Assembly: GCF_044466355.1 (NCBI RefSeq)
Contig: NZ_JBITMQ010000012.1
Coordinates: 124,001 to 188,000 of the forward strand
Direction of reading: 5' to 3'
DNA from: Actinophytocola sp044466355
GTDB lineage: Bacteria; Actinomycetota; Actinomycetes; Mycobacteriales; Pseudonocardiaceae
Length of the DNA: 64,000 nt
The notes beneath the pieces were generated by a model. That model had not been told where the DNA came from. It searched no databases and saw only the letters and a program-made list of their open reading frames with translations. Position numbers and translations under genes: made by a program. This document shows positions 42,414 through 49,903 of this stretch, piece by piece. How positions within the stretch are numbered: position 1 is the stretch's first letter; each line of letters opens with the position of its first letter.

Positions 42414-43223
42414 GTGAGCGACGACGTTCGTGCCCTCGCGCGGCACTACTCCGAAGCGGCGGACACCTACGAGCGCACCTGGGCCGGTGCCCTCCACCCG
42501 GTCAGCCGCAAGCTGATGGAGCGGCTACCCCTGGCCCGTGCGCGCCGCGTCCTCGACGTGGGCACCGGGGTCGGGACGCTCCTGCCCGCGCTGCGGGCGG
42601 CGGCGCCGGACGCGCTCGTCACCGGGATCGACCGCGCGCCCGGCATGATCGCTCGCGCGCCGACCGACTTCCCGCGCGTGGTCACCGACGCGACCCGGCT
42701 CCCGTTCGCGGACCGCTCGTTCGACGTCGCCGTGGCCGCGTTCATGCTGTTCCACCTGCCCGAACCGGCCGCCGGGCTGCGGGAGGCACGCCGGGTGCTC
42801 GCCGACGGCGGGGTGCTCGGCCTGGCCACGTGGGGACCGGACCAGCAGATGAAGGCCGTCGACGTCTGGCTGGAGGAGCTGGACCGGCACGGCGCGCCGC
42901 AGGAGGAGTCGCTGCTCGCCAACCACGACGTGGTCGACACGCCGGAGAAGGTCGCCGAGCTGGTCACCGCGGCTGGGTTCGCGGACGCGGACATGCGGGC
43001 GGTCGACTGGGAGTTCCGGCCGTCGTTGGAGGAGTTCGTGGTGCGGTACACGGGGTTCGGCCACCCGGCGCGCCGCTACGCGGGTCTGTCGGACGCGGCA
43101 CGCGCGGAGTTCCTGACCGCCGCCCGCGCCCGGCTCGCGCAGCTGGGGCCCGAGGACTTCGTCCAGCGCCGGACGATCGTCGCGGGAGTGGCGACTGCCC
43201 CCCATACGTCCAGCACAATGTGA
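42414..43223 (+). CDS. Class I SAM-dependent methyltransferase
   Basis: A 269-residue UbiE/COQ5-like methyltransferase. Motif I is RVLDVGTGVGTLLPAL, the acidic end of strand 2 is VTGIDRAPGM, motif II is FDVAVAAFMLFHLPEP and motif III is REARRVLADGGVLGLATWG. The C-terminal ~120 residues would form the substrate cap. The substrate is not predictable. It starts at a GTG and ends just before a repeat array. Confidence 0.9.
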   Translation: MSDDVRALARHYSEAADTYERTWAGALHPVSRKLMERLPLARARRVLDVGTGVGTLLPALRAAAPDALVTGIDRAPGMIARAPTDFPRVVTDATRLPFADRSFDVAVAAFMLFHLPEPAAGLREARRVLADGGVLGLATWGPDQQMKAVDVWLEELDRHGAPQEESLLANHDVVDTPEKVAELVTAAGFADADMRAVDWEFRPSLEEFVVRYTGFGHPARRYAGLSDAARAEFLTAARARLAQLGPEDFVQRRTIVAGVATAPHTSSTM

Positions 43224-43267
43224 AACAGGCCCTGCGGCCAACAGAGGCCGGCCGCAACCGTGAACCG

Positions 43268-43740
43268 CGCGCGGCGAGTCGCGCGCCCAGACACCGCGAG
43301 TCGCGCGCTCGCACGCATCGAGTTGTCGGGTTCATGCAGGCCACGCAGGCCCCAATATGCACGAAACCGACAACTCGACATGTTCGAGAACGCGACTCGC
43401 GCTGTTCTAGAGCGCGACTCGCGGGGGTTCTGGAACGCGAGTCGCGTGTTTGGGCAGTGCGAGTCGCGCGTTCGTGCGTAGTGAGTTGTCGGGTTCGTGT
43501 AGGCGGCGCTGGCCCGGATGTGCACGAAACCGACAACTCGATGTGTTCGGCAACGCGACTCGCGCTGTTTTAGAGCGCGACTCGCGGGGGTTCTGGTGCG
43601 CGAGTCGCGTGTTTGGGCAGTGCGAGTTGCGCGTTCGTGCGTGGTGAGTTGTCGGGTTTGTGTCGGCGGCGTTCGCTTGGGTGTGCACGAGGTTGACGAC
43701 TCGATGTGTTCGGGGGCGTGACTCGCGGGGTTTTGGGTGG
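43268..43740. repeat. Array of ~163-bp direct repeats with internal inverted repeats
   Basis: The 580-base gap between the methyltransferase and dipeptidase genes contains three copies of a 163-bp unit; GAGTTGTCGGG recurs at 43320, 43483 and 43646, and the first unit is preceded by a partial one. Inside each unit GAGTTGTCGGGTTCGTG pairs with CACGAAACCGACAACTC, and GCGACTCGCG pairs with CGCGAGTCGC, so each can fold into large hairpins. Copies drift in sequence towards the right end. There is no convincing gene in the array. Confidence 0.85.
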
Positions 43741-43744
43741 AGGA

Positions 43745-43773
43745 TTGACGTGAAACTTACTCACGAGTAAATC
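43745..43773 (+). promoter_or_regulatory. Promoter with 6-2-6 operator before the dipeptidase gene
   Basis: A -35-like TTGACG (43745-43750) is followed after 17 bases by a TAAATC -10-like element. The palindrome TTACTC-AC-GAGTAA (43757-43770) covers the spacer and the -10, a position suited to a repressor. No regulator of matching type is adjacent. Confidence 0.45.
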
Positions 43774-43803
43774 TGGGGGTGGCTCGGACCAACGGAGGTC
43801 GCC

Positions 43804-45816
43804 ATGCGTCGTCGACGTCTGCTCGGAACACTCGCCGCCGTGCTCACCGTCGCGGCGCTCGGCATGCCGGTACCCAGCGCGCAGGCCGCTCCGCCGGACG
43901 TCGCCGCGCTCGACGGCGCGTGCGTCGCGCTCCAGGCGCCGAGCGGGAAGTTCGTGGTGCGCAACGCTCTCGGTGGCTACCAGGCCACCGGCGGTGGTGC
44001 GTCGCAGCCGTTCCGGTTGCAGGAAACCGGTCCCGCGACCTACCTGCTGTACGGCACGGGCAACGACTTCCTCGGGCAGGGCCTGGGCGCGCTGGGCGTG
44101 CTCGCCGCGCGTGCCGCGGGCGCGGACACGAACTGGCGGCTGACCGCGTCCGGTGACGCGGTGACGGTCACGGCAGTCGCCGCGAACCGGCAGCTCGCCG
44201 TGGACCCGCTGCTGAAGGCGCTCGCGCTGCGGTCCACCGCCACCCCGTTCACGCTCGTGCCCGCGTCCGGCTGTGCGACCGCGCCCGAGGCGGAGCTGAA
44301 CATCACCGGCGAACCGTTCACCGGCACCGTGAACGGTGAGGTGCGCGGTCTCGCCGACCTGCACAGCCACCTGACGGCGTACGAGTTCATCGGCGGCGAC
44401 ATCCACTGCGGTGCCCCGTTCAGCCAGTACGGCATCACGGCCGCGCTCGTCGACTGCCCGGACCACGAACCGAACGGCCTCGGCGCGTGGTGGGAGAACC
44501 TCGCGGGCGGCGGCTACCCCACCTTCACGCATGACACGACCGGCTGGCCCACCTTCGCCGACTGGCCCAAGCACAACTCGTGGACCCACGAGGCCATGTA
44601 CTACAAGTGGCTGGAACGGGCGTGGCGTGGCGGGCTGCGGGTCTACACGAACCTGTTCGTGAACAACGAGGCCCTGTGCGAGATCTACCCGATCAAGTCC
44701 AACCCGTGCGACGACATGGCGTCGATCCGCCTGCAGGCGCAACGGATCCACGAGCTGGAGGACTTCATCGACACCCAGCACGGCGGGCCGGGCCGTGGCT
44801 GGTTCCGGATCGTGCGCGACCCCGCGCAGGCGCGGTCGGTGATCGAGCAGGGCAAGCTCGCGGTGGTGCTGGGTGTCGAGGTGTCGCAGCCGTTCGGGTG
44901 CGGCGTCCGCGACGGGACCCCGCTGTGCGACCGCGCGGACATCGACGCGGGCCTCGACGAGCTGTACGACCTGGGCGTGCGGCGGATGTTCGTGTGCCAC
45001 AAGTTCGACAACGCGCTGTGCGGCGTGCGGTTCGACGAAGGGGCCGCCGGGACGATCATCAACGCCGCGAACTTCGCCTCCACCGGCCGGTTCTGGCAGG
45101 TGGAGAAGTGTCCGACCGCGGCACACGACAACACGATCCAGTTCCAGAGCGACCTGCTATCCGGCCCGCTGGAGGCGCTGCTGCCGCCCGGCGTGACGCT
45201 GCCCGTCTACCCGAGCGCGCCGCACTGCAACGTCAACGGGCTCACCGACCTGGGCGCGTACGCCATGCGGGGCATGATGGACCGCGGGATGCTCATCGAC
45301 ATCGACCACATGAGCGCCAAGGCCACCGACCAGGCGCTCGACCTGCTCGAGTCGCGGAACTACCCGGGTGTGGTGTCCAGCCACTCGTGGGTCGACCCGA
45401 CCTACTACCCGCGGATCTACGCGCTGGGCGGGATGGCGGTCCCGTACGGCTGGGGCACCGAGCAGTTCCTCGGCGCGTGGCGGTCGATGAAGGCCGCCGC
45501 GGGCCCCGGCGCCGACTTCGGTTTCGGCGCGGGCTTCGACACCGGCGGGTTCGGGCACCAGCCGCCGCCCAGGCCCGGTTCTGCCGTCCGGTACCCGTTC
45601 ACCACGTTCGACGGTGGCTCCACTGTGGACCGTCAGCGGACGGGGCAGCGGGTGTTCGACGTGAACACCGACGGGCTCGCGCACTACGGCCTGCTGCCGG
45701 ACTGGCTGGAGGACCTGCGGATCGTCGCCGGACCGGACGGGCAGCAGATCGTGTCCGACATGAGCAGGGGCGCGGAGGTGTACCTGCGGACGTGGAGTCG
45801 CGTCGCCGGGCCCTGA
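43804..45816 (+). CDS. Secreted metallo-dipeptidase-like protein (peptidase M19 type)
   Basis: A 670-residue exported protein. Signal peptide: residues 1-28, ending SAQAA. Residues ~35-160 form a beta-rich N-terminal domain, possibly carbohydrate- or lipid-binding. The remaining ~500 residues resemble the M19 renal-dipeptidase fold with metal ligands in LADLHSHL, GVEVSQPFG, MLIDIDHMS and VVSSHSWV. Ten or more Cys in the catalytic part suggest disulphides. GGAGG precedes ATG 43804. Substrates could be dipeptides, including D-amino-acid forms, or beta-lactam-like amides. It is preceded by a repeat array and a palindromic operator. Confidence 0.82.
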   Translation: MRRRRLLGTLAAVLTVAALGMPVPSAQAAPPDVAALDGACVALQAPSGKFVVRNALGGYQATGGGASQPFRLQETGPATYLLYGTGNDFLGQGLGALGVLAARAAGADTNWRLTASGDAVTVTAVAANRQLAVDPLLKALALRSTATPFTLVPASGCATAPEAELNITGEPFTGTVNGEVRGLADLHSHLTAYEFIGGDIHCGAPFSQYGITAALVDCPDHEPNGLGAWWENLAGGGYPTFTHDTTGWPTFADWPKHNSWTHEAMYYKWLERAWRGGLRVYTNLFVNNEALCEIYPIKSNPCDDMASIRLQAQRIHELEDFIDTQHGGPGRGWFRIVRDPAQARSVIEQGKLAVVLGVEVSQPFGCGVRDGTPLCDRADIDAGLDELYDLGVRRMFVCHKFDNALCGVRFDEGAAGTIINAANFASTGRFWQVEKCPTAAHDNTIQFQSDLLSGPLEALLPPGVTLPVYPSAPHCNVNGLTDLGAYAMRGMMDRGMLIDIDHMSAKATDQALDLLESRNYPGVVSSHSWVDPTYYPRIYALGGMAVPYGWGTEQFLGAWRSMKAAAGPGADFGFGAGFDTGGFGHQPPPRPGSAVRYPFTTFDGGSTVDRQRTGQRVFDVNTDGLAHYGLLPDWLEDLRIVAGPDGQQIVSDMSRGAEVYLRTWSRVAGP

Positions 45817-45835
45817 TTGGGGTAAGTATGAAGGC

Positions 45836-47314
45836 ATGGCTGTCACCGCCCATGCCGAGACAGAACGCAAGTACGAGGCCGACCCGCACGCCGACCTGCC
45901 CGCGTGGACGGACGTCCCCGGGGTCACCGAGGTGCGCGGGCCACGCACGGAACACCTGTCGGCCGTCTACTTCGACACCGCCGACCAGCGGCTCGCCCGG
46001 TACGGCGCCACGTTGCGCAGGCGCACCGGCGGCGGGGACGCGGGCTGGCACCTCAAGGTGCCCGCCGGGACGGACTCGCGCACCGAGCTGCGGTTGCCGC
46101 TCGACGACCGGCCGGAACGCGTGACGAACGCGCCGCCGGACGAGCTGGCCGACCTGACGACGGCGATGACCCGCGGCGCCCCGCTGCGCCCCGTCGCCCA
46201 GCTCAAGACGCACCGGCGGGTGTGGGACCTGCTGGGGGACGGCGGGCGGCCGCTCGCCGAGGTGACCGACGACCGGGTCACCGCGACCCGGCTCAACGGC
46301 TCGTCCAATGTGGAGGAATGGCGCGAGCTGGAGGTCGAGCTGGCCGACCCGGCCGCGAACGGCGTCCTCGCGGCCGCGGAGAAGGTGCTCCGCATGGCGG
46401 GCATCAAACGGGCCGGGCACAGCTCCAAGCTGGGCAGGCTCGTGCCACCACCCGCGGCCGTCGAGTTCGACGCGACGGGCACAGCGGGGGAGGCCCTGCT
46501 CGCGTACGTGAAGGTCCAGTACGACGTGCTGGTGCGGCAGGACCTCGCGATCCGCAGGGACCAGCCGGACGGCGTGCACCGGATGCGGATCGCGGCGCGA
46601 CGGCTGCGGGCGGCCCTCCGCGTGTACCGGCGGCTCCTGCCGGACACCGAGCGCCTGCGTGCCGACCTGCGGTGGCTCGGCAGGCGGCTCGCGGACGCGC
46701 GGGACCTGGAGGTGCAGGAGAAACACCTGACCTCGGCCGTCGGCGCACTGCCGGCGGAGCTGGTCGTCGGGCCCGTGTCCGCGCGGCTGACCAGGCATTT
46801 CTCCCCGGCGGCGGCTGCGGCACGGCAGGAGGTGACGGCCACGCTGGCGGACAGGCGGTACCGGCGGGTGCTCGACGACCTGGCCCGGCTGCTGGCGGAC
46901 CCCGAGCTGACCCCGCGTGCGTCGCGGTCGGCCGCGAAGGAACTGCCCAAGCACCTGCGGCGCCCGTACCGGACGACGAAGCGCCGCCTGGCGGACGAGA
47001 CACCGCACCGCGCCAGGAAGGCGGCCAAGCGGTACCGGTACGGCCTGGAGGTGGCGGAACCCGCCGTCGGCAAGCCGGTGCGCAGGGCGCGGCAGCGGGC
47101 GAAGGACTTCACGAAGGTGCTCGGCGAGCACCAGGACGGCACGATCGCGCAGCCGGTGCTGCGTGACCTGGGCATGCAGGCCAACTCGGCGGGCGAGAAC
47201 GGGTTCACCTACGGGCTGCTGCTGGAGCAGGAGCGGGCCCGTTGCGCGCGGGTGGCGGAGGCGTACCCGGCGTACTGGCGGCGTTTGCGAAAGGCCCGTC
47301 CGTGGAATGCATGA
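45836..47314 (+). CDS. CYTH and CHAD domain protein
   Basis: A 492-residue cytosolic protein. The N-terminal CYTH domain begins ETERKYE (ExExK) and continues through VYFDTADQRLARYGATLRRR; the fold forms a beta-barrel that binds triphosphates. From ~residue 215 a CHAD domain follows with its conserved His/Arg helices (GVHRMRIAARRLRAALRVYR, KYRYGLEVAEP-like as RYRYGLEVAEP). CHAD domains bind polyphosphate, so a role in polyphosphate or phosphate metabolism is likely. It ends 3 bases before the MarR gene and may share its transcript. Confidence 0.92.
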   Translation: MAVTAHAETERKYEADPHADLPAWTDVPGVTEVRGPRTEHLSAVYFDTADQRLARYGATLRRRTGGGDAGWHLKVPAGTDSRTELRLPLDDRPERVTNAPPDELADLTTAMTRGAPLRPVAQLKTHRRVWDLLGDGGRPLAEVTDDRVTATRLNGSSNVEEWRELEVELADPAANGVLAAAEKVLRMAGIKRAGHSSKLGRLVPPPAAVEFDATGTAGEALLAYVKVQYDVLVRQDLAIRRDQPDGVHRMRIAARRLRAALRVYRRLLPDTERLRADLRWLGRRLADARDLEVQEKHLTSAVGALPAELVVGPVSARLTRHFSPAAAAARQEVTATLADRRYRRVLDDLARLLADPELTPRASRSAAKELPKHLRRPYRTTKRRLADETPHRARKAAKRYRYGLEVAEPAVGKPVRRARQRAKDFTKVLGEHQDGTIAQPVLRDLGMQANSAGENGFTYGLLLEQERARCARVAEAYPAYWRRLRKARPWNA

Positions 47315-47317
47315 GGC

Positions 47318-47818
47318 ATGCATGAGTCGCGCCTCGCGAACCTGCTCGGCGCCTGCGGGCTGGCGGTCGCCGACCTGACGTTGCGGAACGTCACCGCACG
47401 GCTGAGCGCGAGCGCCGCCGCCGCGGTCGTGCTGCTGGCGTCCGGGCCGGTCAGCGGCACCGAGCTGGGCAGGCAGGTCGGGCTGACGCAGTCGGCGGCC
47501 ACCAGGCTGGTCGATTCGCTGGTCAGGGCCGGGCTCGCGGAACGGTCCGCGCGGGCGGGCCGGGTGGTGCTGGTCGGCCTCACCTCGGCCGGTCGGCGGG
47601 CGGCCGAGGAGCTGCTGGCCGCACGGGCGTCGACGCTGACCGGCGTGCTTTCGGCGCTGTCCGCCGAGGAGCGGGCGGAGCTCGGTGGGCTGCTGGAGAA
47701 GCTGCTCACCAGGCTGTACGGCGACATCGGCAGCGCGGACCTCATGTGCCGCCTGTGCGACCGGGCCGCGTGCACCACCGGCGGGCACTGTCCGGTCGGT
47801 CAGGCGGCCAGGAGCTGA
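47318..47818 (+). CDS. MarR-family regulator with a C-terminal four-Cys motif
   Basis: A 166-residue winged-helix regulator. The DNA-binding part is GTELGRQVGLTQSAATRLVD, then RAGRVVLVGLTSAGRRAAEE. Unusually, the last ~25 residues carry MCRLCDRAACTTGGHCPVG, a CxxCxxxxCxxxxxxC cluster with a nearby His that could bind Zn or Fe-S or act as a redox switch. It is directly upstream of an EamA exporter gene (1-base gap), its likely target. Start at ATG 47318. Confidence 0.88.
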   Translation: MHESRLANLLGACGLAVADLTLRNVTARLSASAAAAVVLLASGPVSGTELGRQVGLTQSAATRLVDSLVRAGLAERSARAGRVVLVGLTSAGRRAAEELLAARASTLTGVLSALSAEERAELGGLLEKLLTRLYGDIGSADLMCRLCDRAACTTGGHCPVGQAARS

Positions 47819-47819
47819 C

Positions 47820-48617
47820 GTGGGCGCGCTGCTCGCGCTGGCGTCGGCGGTCGCGTACGGGATCGCGGACTACGCGGGCGGGCTCCTGTCCCGTCGTGCG
47901 CACTTCGGGACCGTCGCGTTCGTCGGGCAGGTCGGCGGGCTGGTGTTCGCGCTGGCGGCAGCCCCGTTCGTGCCCGCGCCTGCCGGATGGGACGGGCTGG
48001 CCTGGGGAGCGCTCTCCGGGGTCGGCACCGGCGCCGGAATGCTGTTCCTGTACCGGGGGATCAGCCGCGGCGCCATGAGCGTGGTGGTGCCGGTCAGTGC
48101 GGTCGGCGGGGTCGCGCTGCCCGTGCTCGTGGGCGTGGCGGTGCTGGGCGACCGGCCTTCCGTGCTCACCTGGGCGGGGATCGTGATGGCGGTGCCCGCG
48201 TTGTGGCTGGTCGCGCGCACCCGAGGGCCCGCGAAGGCGGACGGGGTCGCGGACGCGCTCTTCGCCAGCGTCGGGATCGCCGTGCAGTACCTCGCGCTGG
48301 CACAGGCCGACGCCGGTCTGTGGGCCGTGGTGGCGGGCCGGGTCGCGGCCGCCGCGGTGGTGCTGCCCGCCGTGCGGAGGCCGGTCACGGCGGTGGTGCC
48401 CGCCGCTGCCTGCGGTGCCACCGCCGCGCTCGCGCTGACCTGCTACCTGCTCGCCACGCGGTACCAGCTCGTGACCGTGGCGGTCGTGCTGTCGTCGCTG
48501 TACCCGGCCATCCCGGTGCTGCTGGGCGTCACCCTCCTGCGTGAGCGGCTGAGCCGGTGGCAGGTGGCCGGGCTCGGCGGCGCGGCGGGCGCGATCGGTC
48601 TGCTCGTCGTCAATTGA
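47820..48617 (+). CDS. EamA/DMT-family transporter
   Basis: A 265-residue drug/metabolite transporter with ten predicted helices and the two-fold EamA repeat. Each half ends with the family motif; in the second, LYPAIPVLLGVTLLRERLSR is clear, and in the first, AVGGVALPVLVGVAVLGDRP. The GTG at 47820 lies just after the regulator's stop with AGGAG upstream. The pair suggests a thiol- or metal-responsive exporter, which is inference. Confidence 0.9.
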   Translation: MGALLALASAVAYGIADYAGGLLSRRAHFGTVAFVGQVGGLVFALAAAPFVPAPAGWDGLAWGALSGVGTGAGMLFLYRGISRGAMSVVVPVSAVGGVALPVLVGVAVLGDRPSVLTWAGIVMAVPALWLVARTRGPAKADGVADALFASVGIAVQYLALAQADAGLWAVVAGRVAAAAVVLPAVRRPVTAVVPAAACGATAALALTCYLLATRYQLVTVAVVLSSLYPAIPVLLGVTLLRERLSRWQVAGLGGAAGAIGLLVVN

Positions 48618-48670
48618 CGGCCCCTGACCTGCGGGTCGCGGAGAATGTAGTCAGGACTTAGCCGCGTGTC

Positions 48671-48790
48671 CGATCATCAGCCCCGGTGTGCCGGGGCCCT
48701 GGGGGTGCCCCGGTGCACCCCGTTCTGCCGGTGAACCGGGGCGGATAACCAGGTGCGGCGGGAACGAAACACGCGCGATCATCAGTCCCA
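48671..48790. promoter_or_regulatory. Hairpin and direct repeat in the gap before the first moxR gene
   Basis: The 224-base gap holds CGATCATCAGYCCC twice (48671 and 48776, 105 bases apart). Right after the first copy comes a perfect stem CCCCGG-TGTG-CCGGGG (48681-48696), probably the terminator of the EamA transcript or part of a leader. The second copy is 52 bases before the moxR start. Confidence 0.4.
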
Positions 48791-48841
48791 GGAACGGGGG
48801 CGTCGTACGAAGGGATGTCCTGACACAGCAGGAGGTCCACC

Positions 48842-49903
48842 GTGCACGCCACGAAGACGGTCACGCCGGCGCAGCTGCCCGAGGTGCTGCTGAACGTCGC
48901 CGTCGTGCGTCCCGTGTTCCTGTGGGGTGCGCCCGGCATCGGGAAGTCGTCGCTGGTGCGGCAGTTCGCCGCGTCGCTCGGGCTCGACTGCGTGTCGTTG
49001 CTCGGCACGCAGCTCGCGCCGGAGGACCTCATGGGGGTGCCGAGGATCGTCGACGGGCGCAGCCAGTTCTGCCCGCCGGAGCAGATCGCGCGGGAAACCC
49101 CGTACGTGCTGTTCCTCGACGAGCTGAACGCGGCCGCGCCGGACGTGCAGAAGGCCTTCTACTCCCTGATCCTCGACCGCCGGATCGGGTCCTACGCGCT
49201 GCCGGCGGGCTCGGTGGTGCTCGGCGCGGGCAACCGGGCCACCGACCAGGCGCTCGCACGGCCGATGGCCTCGGCACTGGTCAACCGGCTCGTGCACATC
49301 CACCTGCGTGCCTCGGCCGCCGACTGGTTGGTGTGGGCGGTGGACAACGGCATCCACCCGTGGATCGTCGAGTACCTCACCCAGCGGCCGGACCACCTGT
49401 GGAGCGCGCCGCCCAAGACCGAGGAGCCGTTCTCCACACCGCGGGCGTGGCACATGCTGTCCGACGTCCTGCACTCCTACGGTGACGGCGGGCTCGACGA
49501 CGACACCGTCGCGCTGCTCGCCTACGGCACCCTCACGCCGCAGCACGCGGGGGCGTTCCGCGCCTACCTCAAGGTCGCCCGGCACGCCTACGACCTGGAC
49601 GCGATCATCAAGGGCGACAAGCGGTGGCCGCAGGAGCCCGCGGACCGCGACCTGCTGTACTTCCTCGCCGAGACCTTCCGCGCCCGTCTCGCGAAGGAAC
49701 TGCCCGCCGACCGGCGGCACGCCTCGGACGGGGTGCGCCGGTTCGCGTTCCGTGCCAAGTCGCTGCTCGTGGAGCTGGCCGAGATCTCCCTGGAGATCGC
49801 GCAGCTCGTCATCGCCGAGGACGAGAGGGGCACGCCGCTGCCGTCGTGGTTCCTCGTCGAGGCCGCCCGGGACATGCCCCGGCTCGTCGCCGCGCGGTCA
49901 TGA
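48842..49903 (+). CDS. MoxR-type AAA+ ATPase (conflict-system locus, first copy)
   Basis: A 353-residue AAA+ ATPase. Walker A is LWGAPGIGKSSLVRQF (residues ~27-42), Walker B is VLFLDELNAA, and GAGNRATD-type sensor 1 follows; an Arg-finger region is near MASALVNRLVHIHL. MoxR ATPases remodel complexes with vWA proteins, and here the vWA gene follows with a 4-base ATGA overlap. GGAGG lies 7 bases before GTG 48842. It opens a run of six co-directional genes matching the vWA-MoxR-VMAP systems. Confidence 0.92.
   Translation: MHATKTVTPAQLPEVLLNVAVVRPVFLWGAPGIGKSSLVRQFAASLGLDCVSLLGTQLAPEDLMGVPRIVDGRSQFCPPEQIARETPYVLFLDELNAAAPDVQKAFYSLILDRRIGSYALPAGSVVLGAGNRATDQALARPMASALVNRLVHIHLRASAADWLVWAVDNGIHPWIVEYLTQRPDHLWSAPPKTEEPFSTPRAWHMLSDVLHSYGDGGLDDDTVALLAYGTLTPQHAGAFRAYLKVARHAYDLDAIIKGDKRWPQEPADRDLLYFLAETFRARLAKELPADRRHASDGVRRFAFRAKSLLVELAEISLEIAQLVIAEDERGTPLPSWFLVEAARDMPRLVAARS

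Noticed and set aside
41690..43573. A 627-codon + strand frame across several genes and the repeat array
   Set aside because: It crosses two well-supported genes in other frames and ends in tandem repeats; no domain is visible.
43268..43740. Repeat array as a CRISPR locus
   Set aside because: The unit is 163 bp, copies are contiguous and similar over their whole length, there are no unique spacers and no cas genes.
48681..48696. A strong intrinsic terminator after the EamA gene
   Set aside because: The 6-bp GC stem has no T-run, so only a possible terminator or leader hairpin can be claimed.
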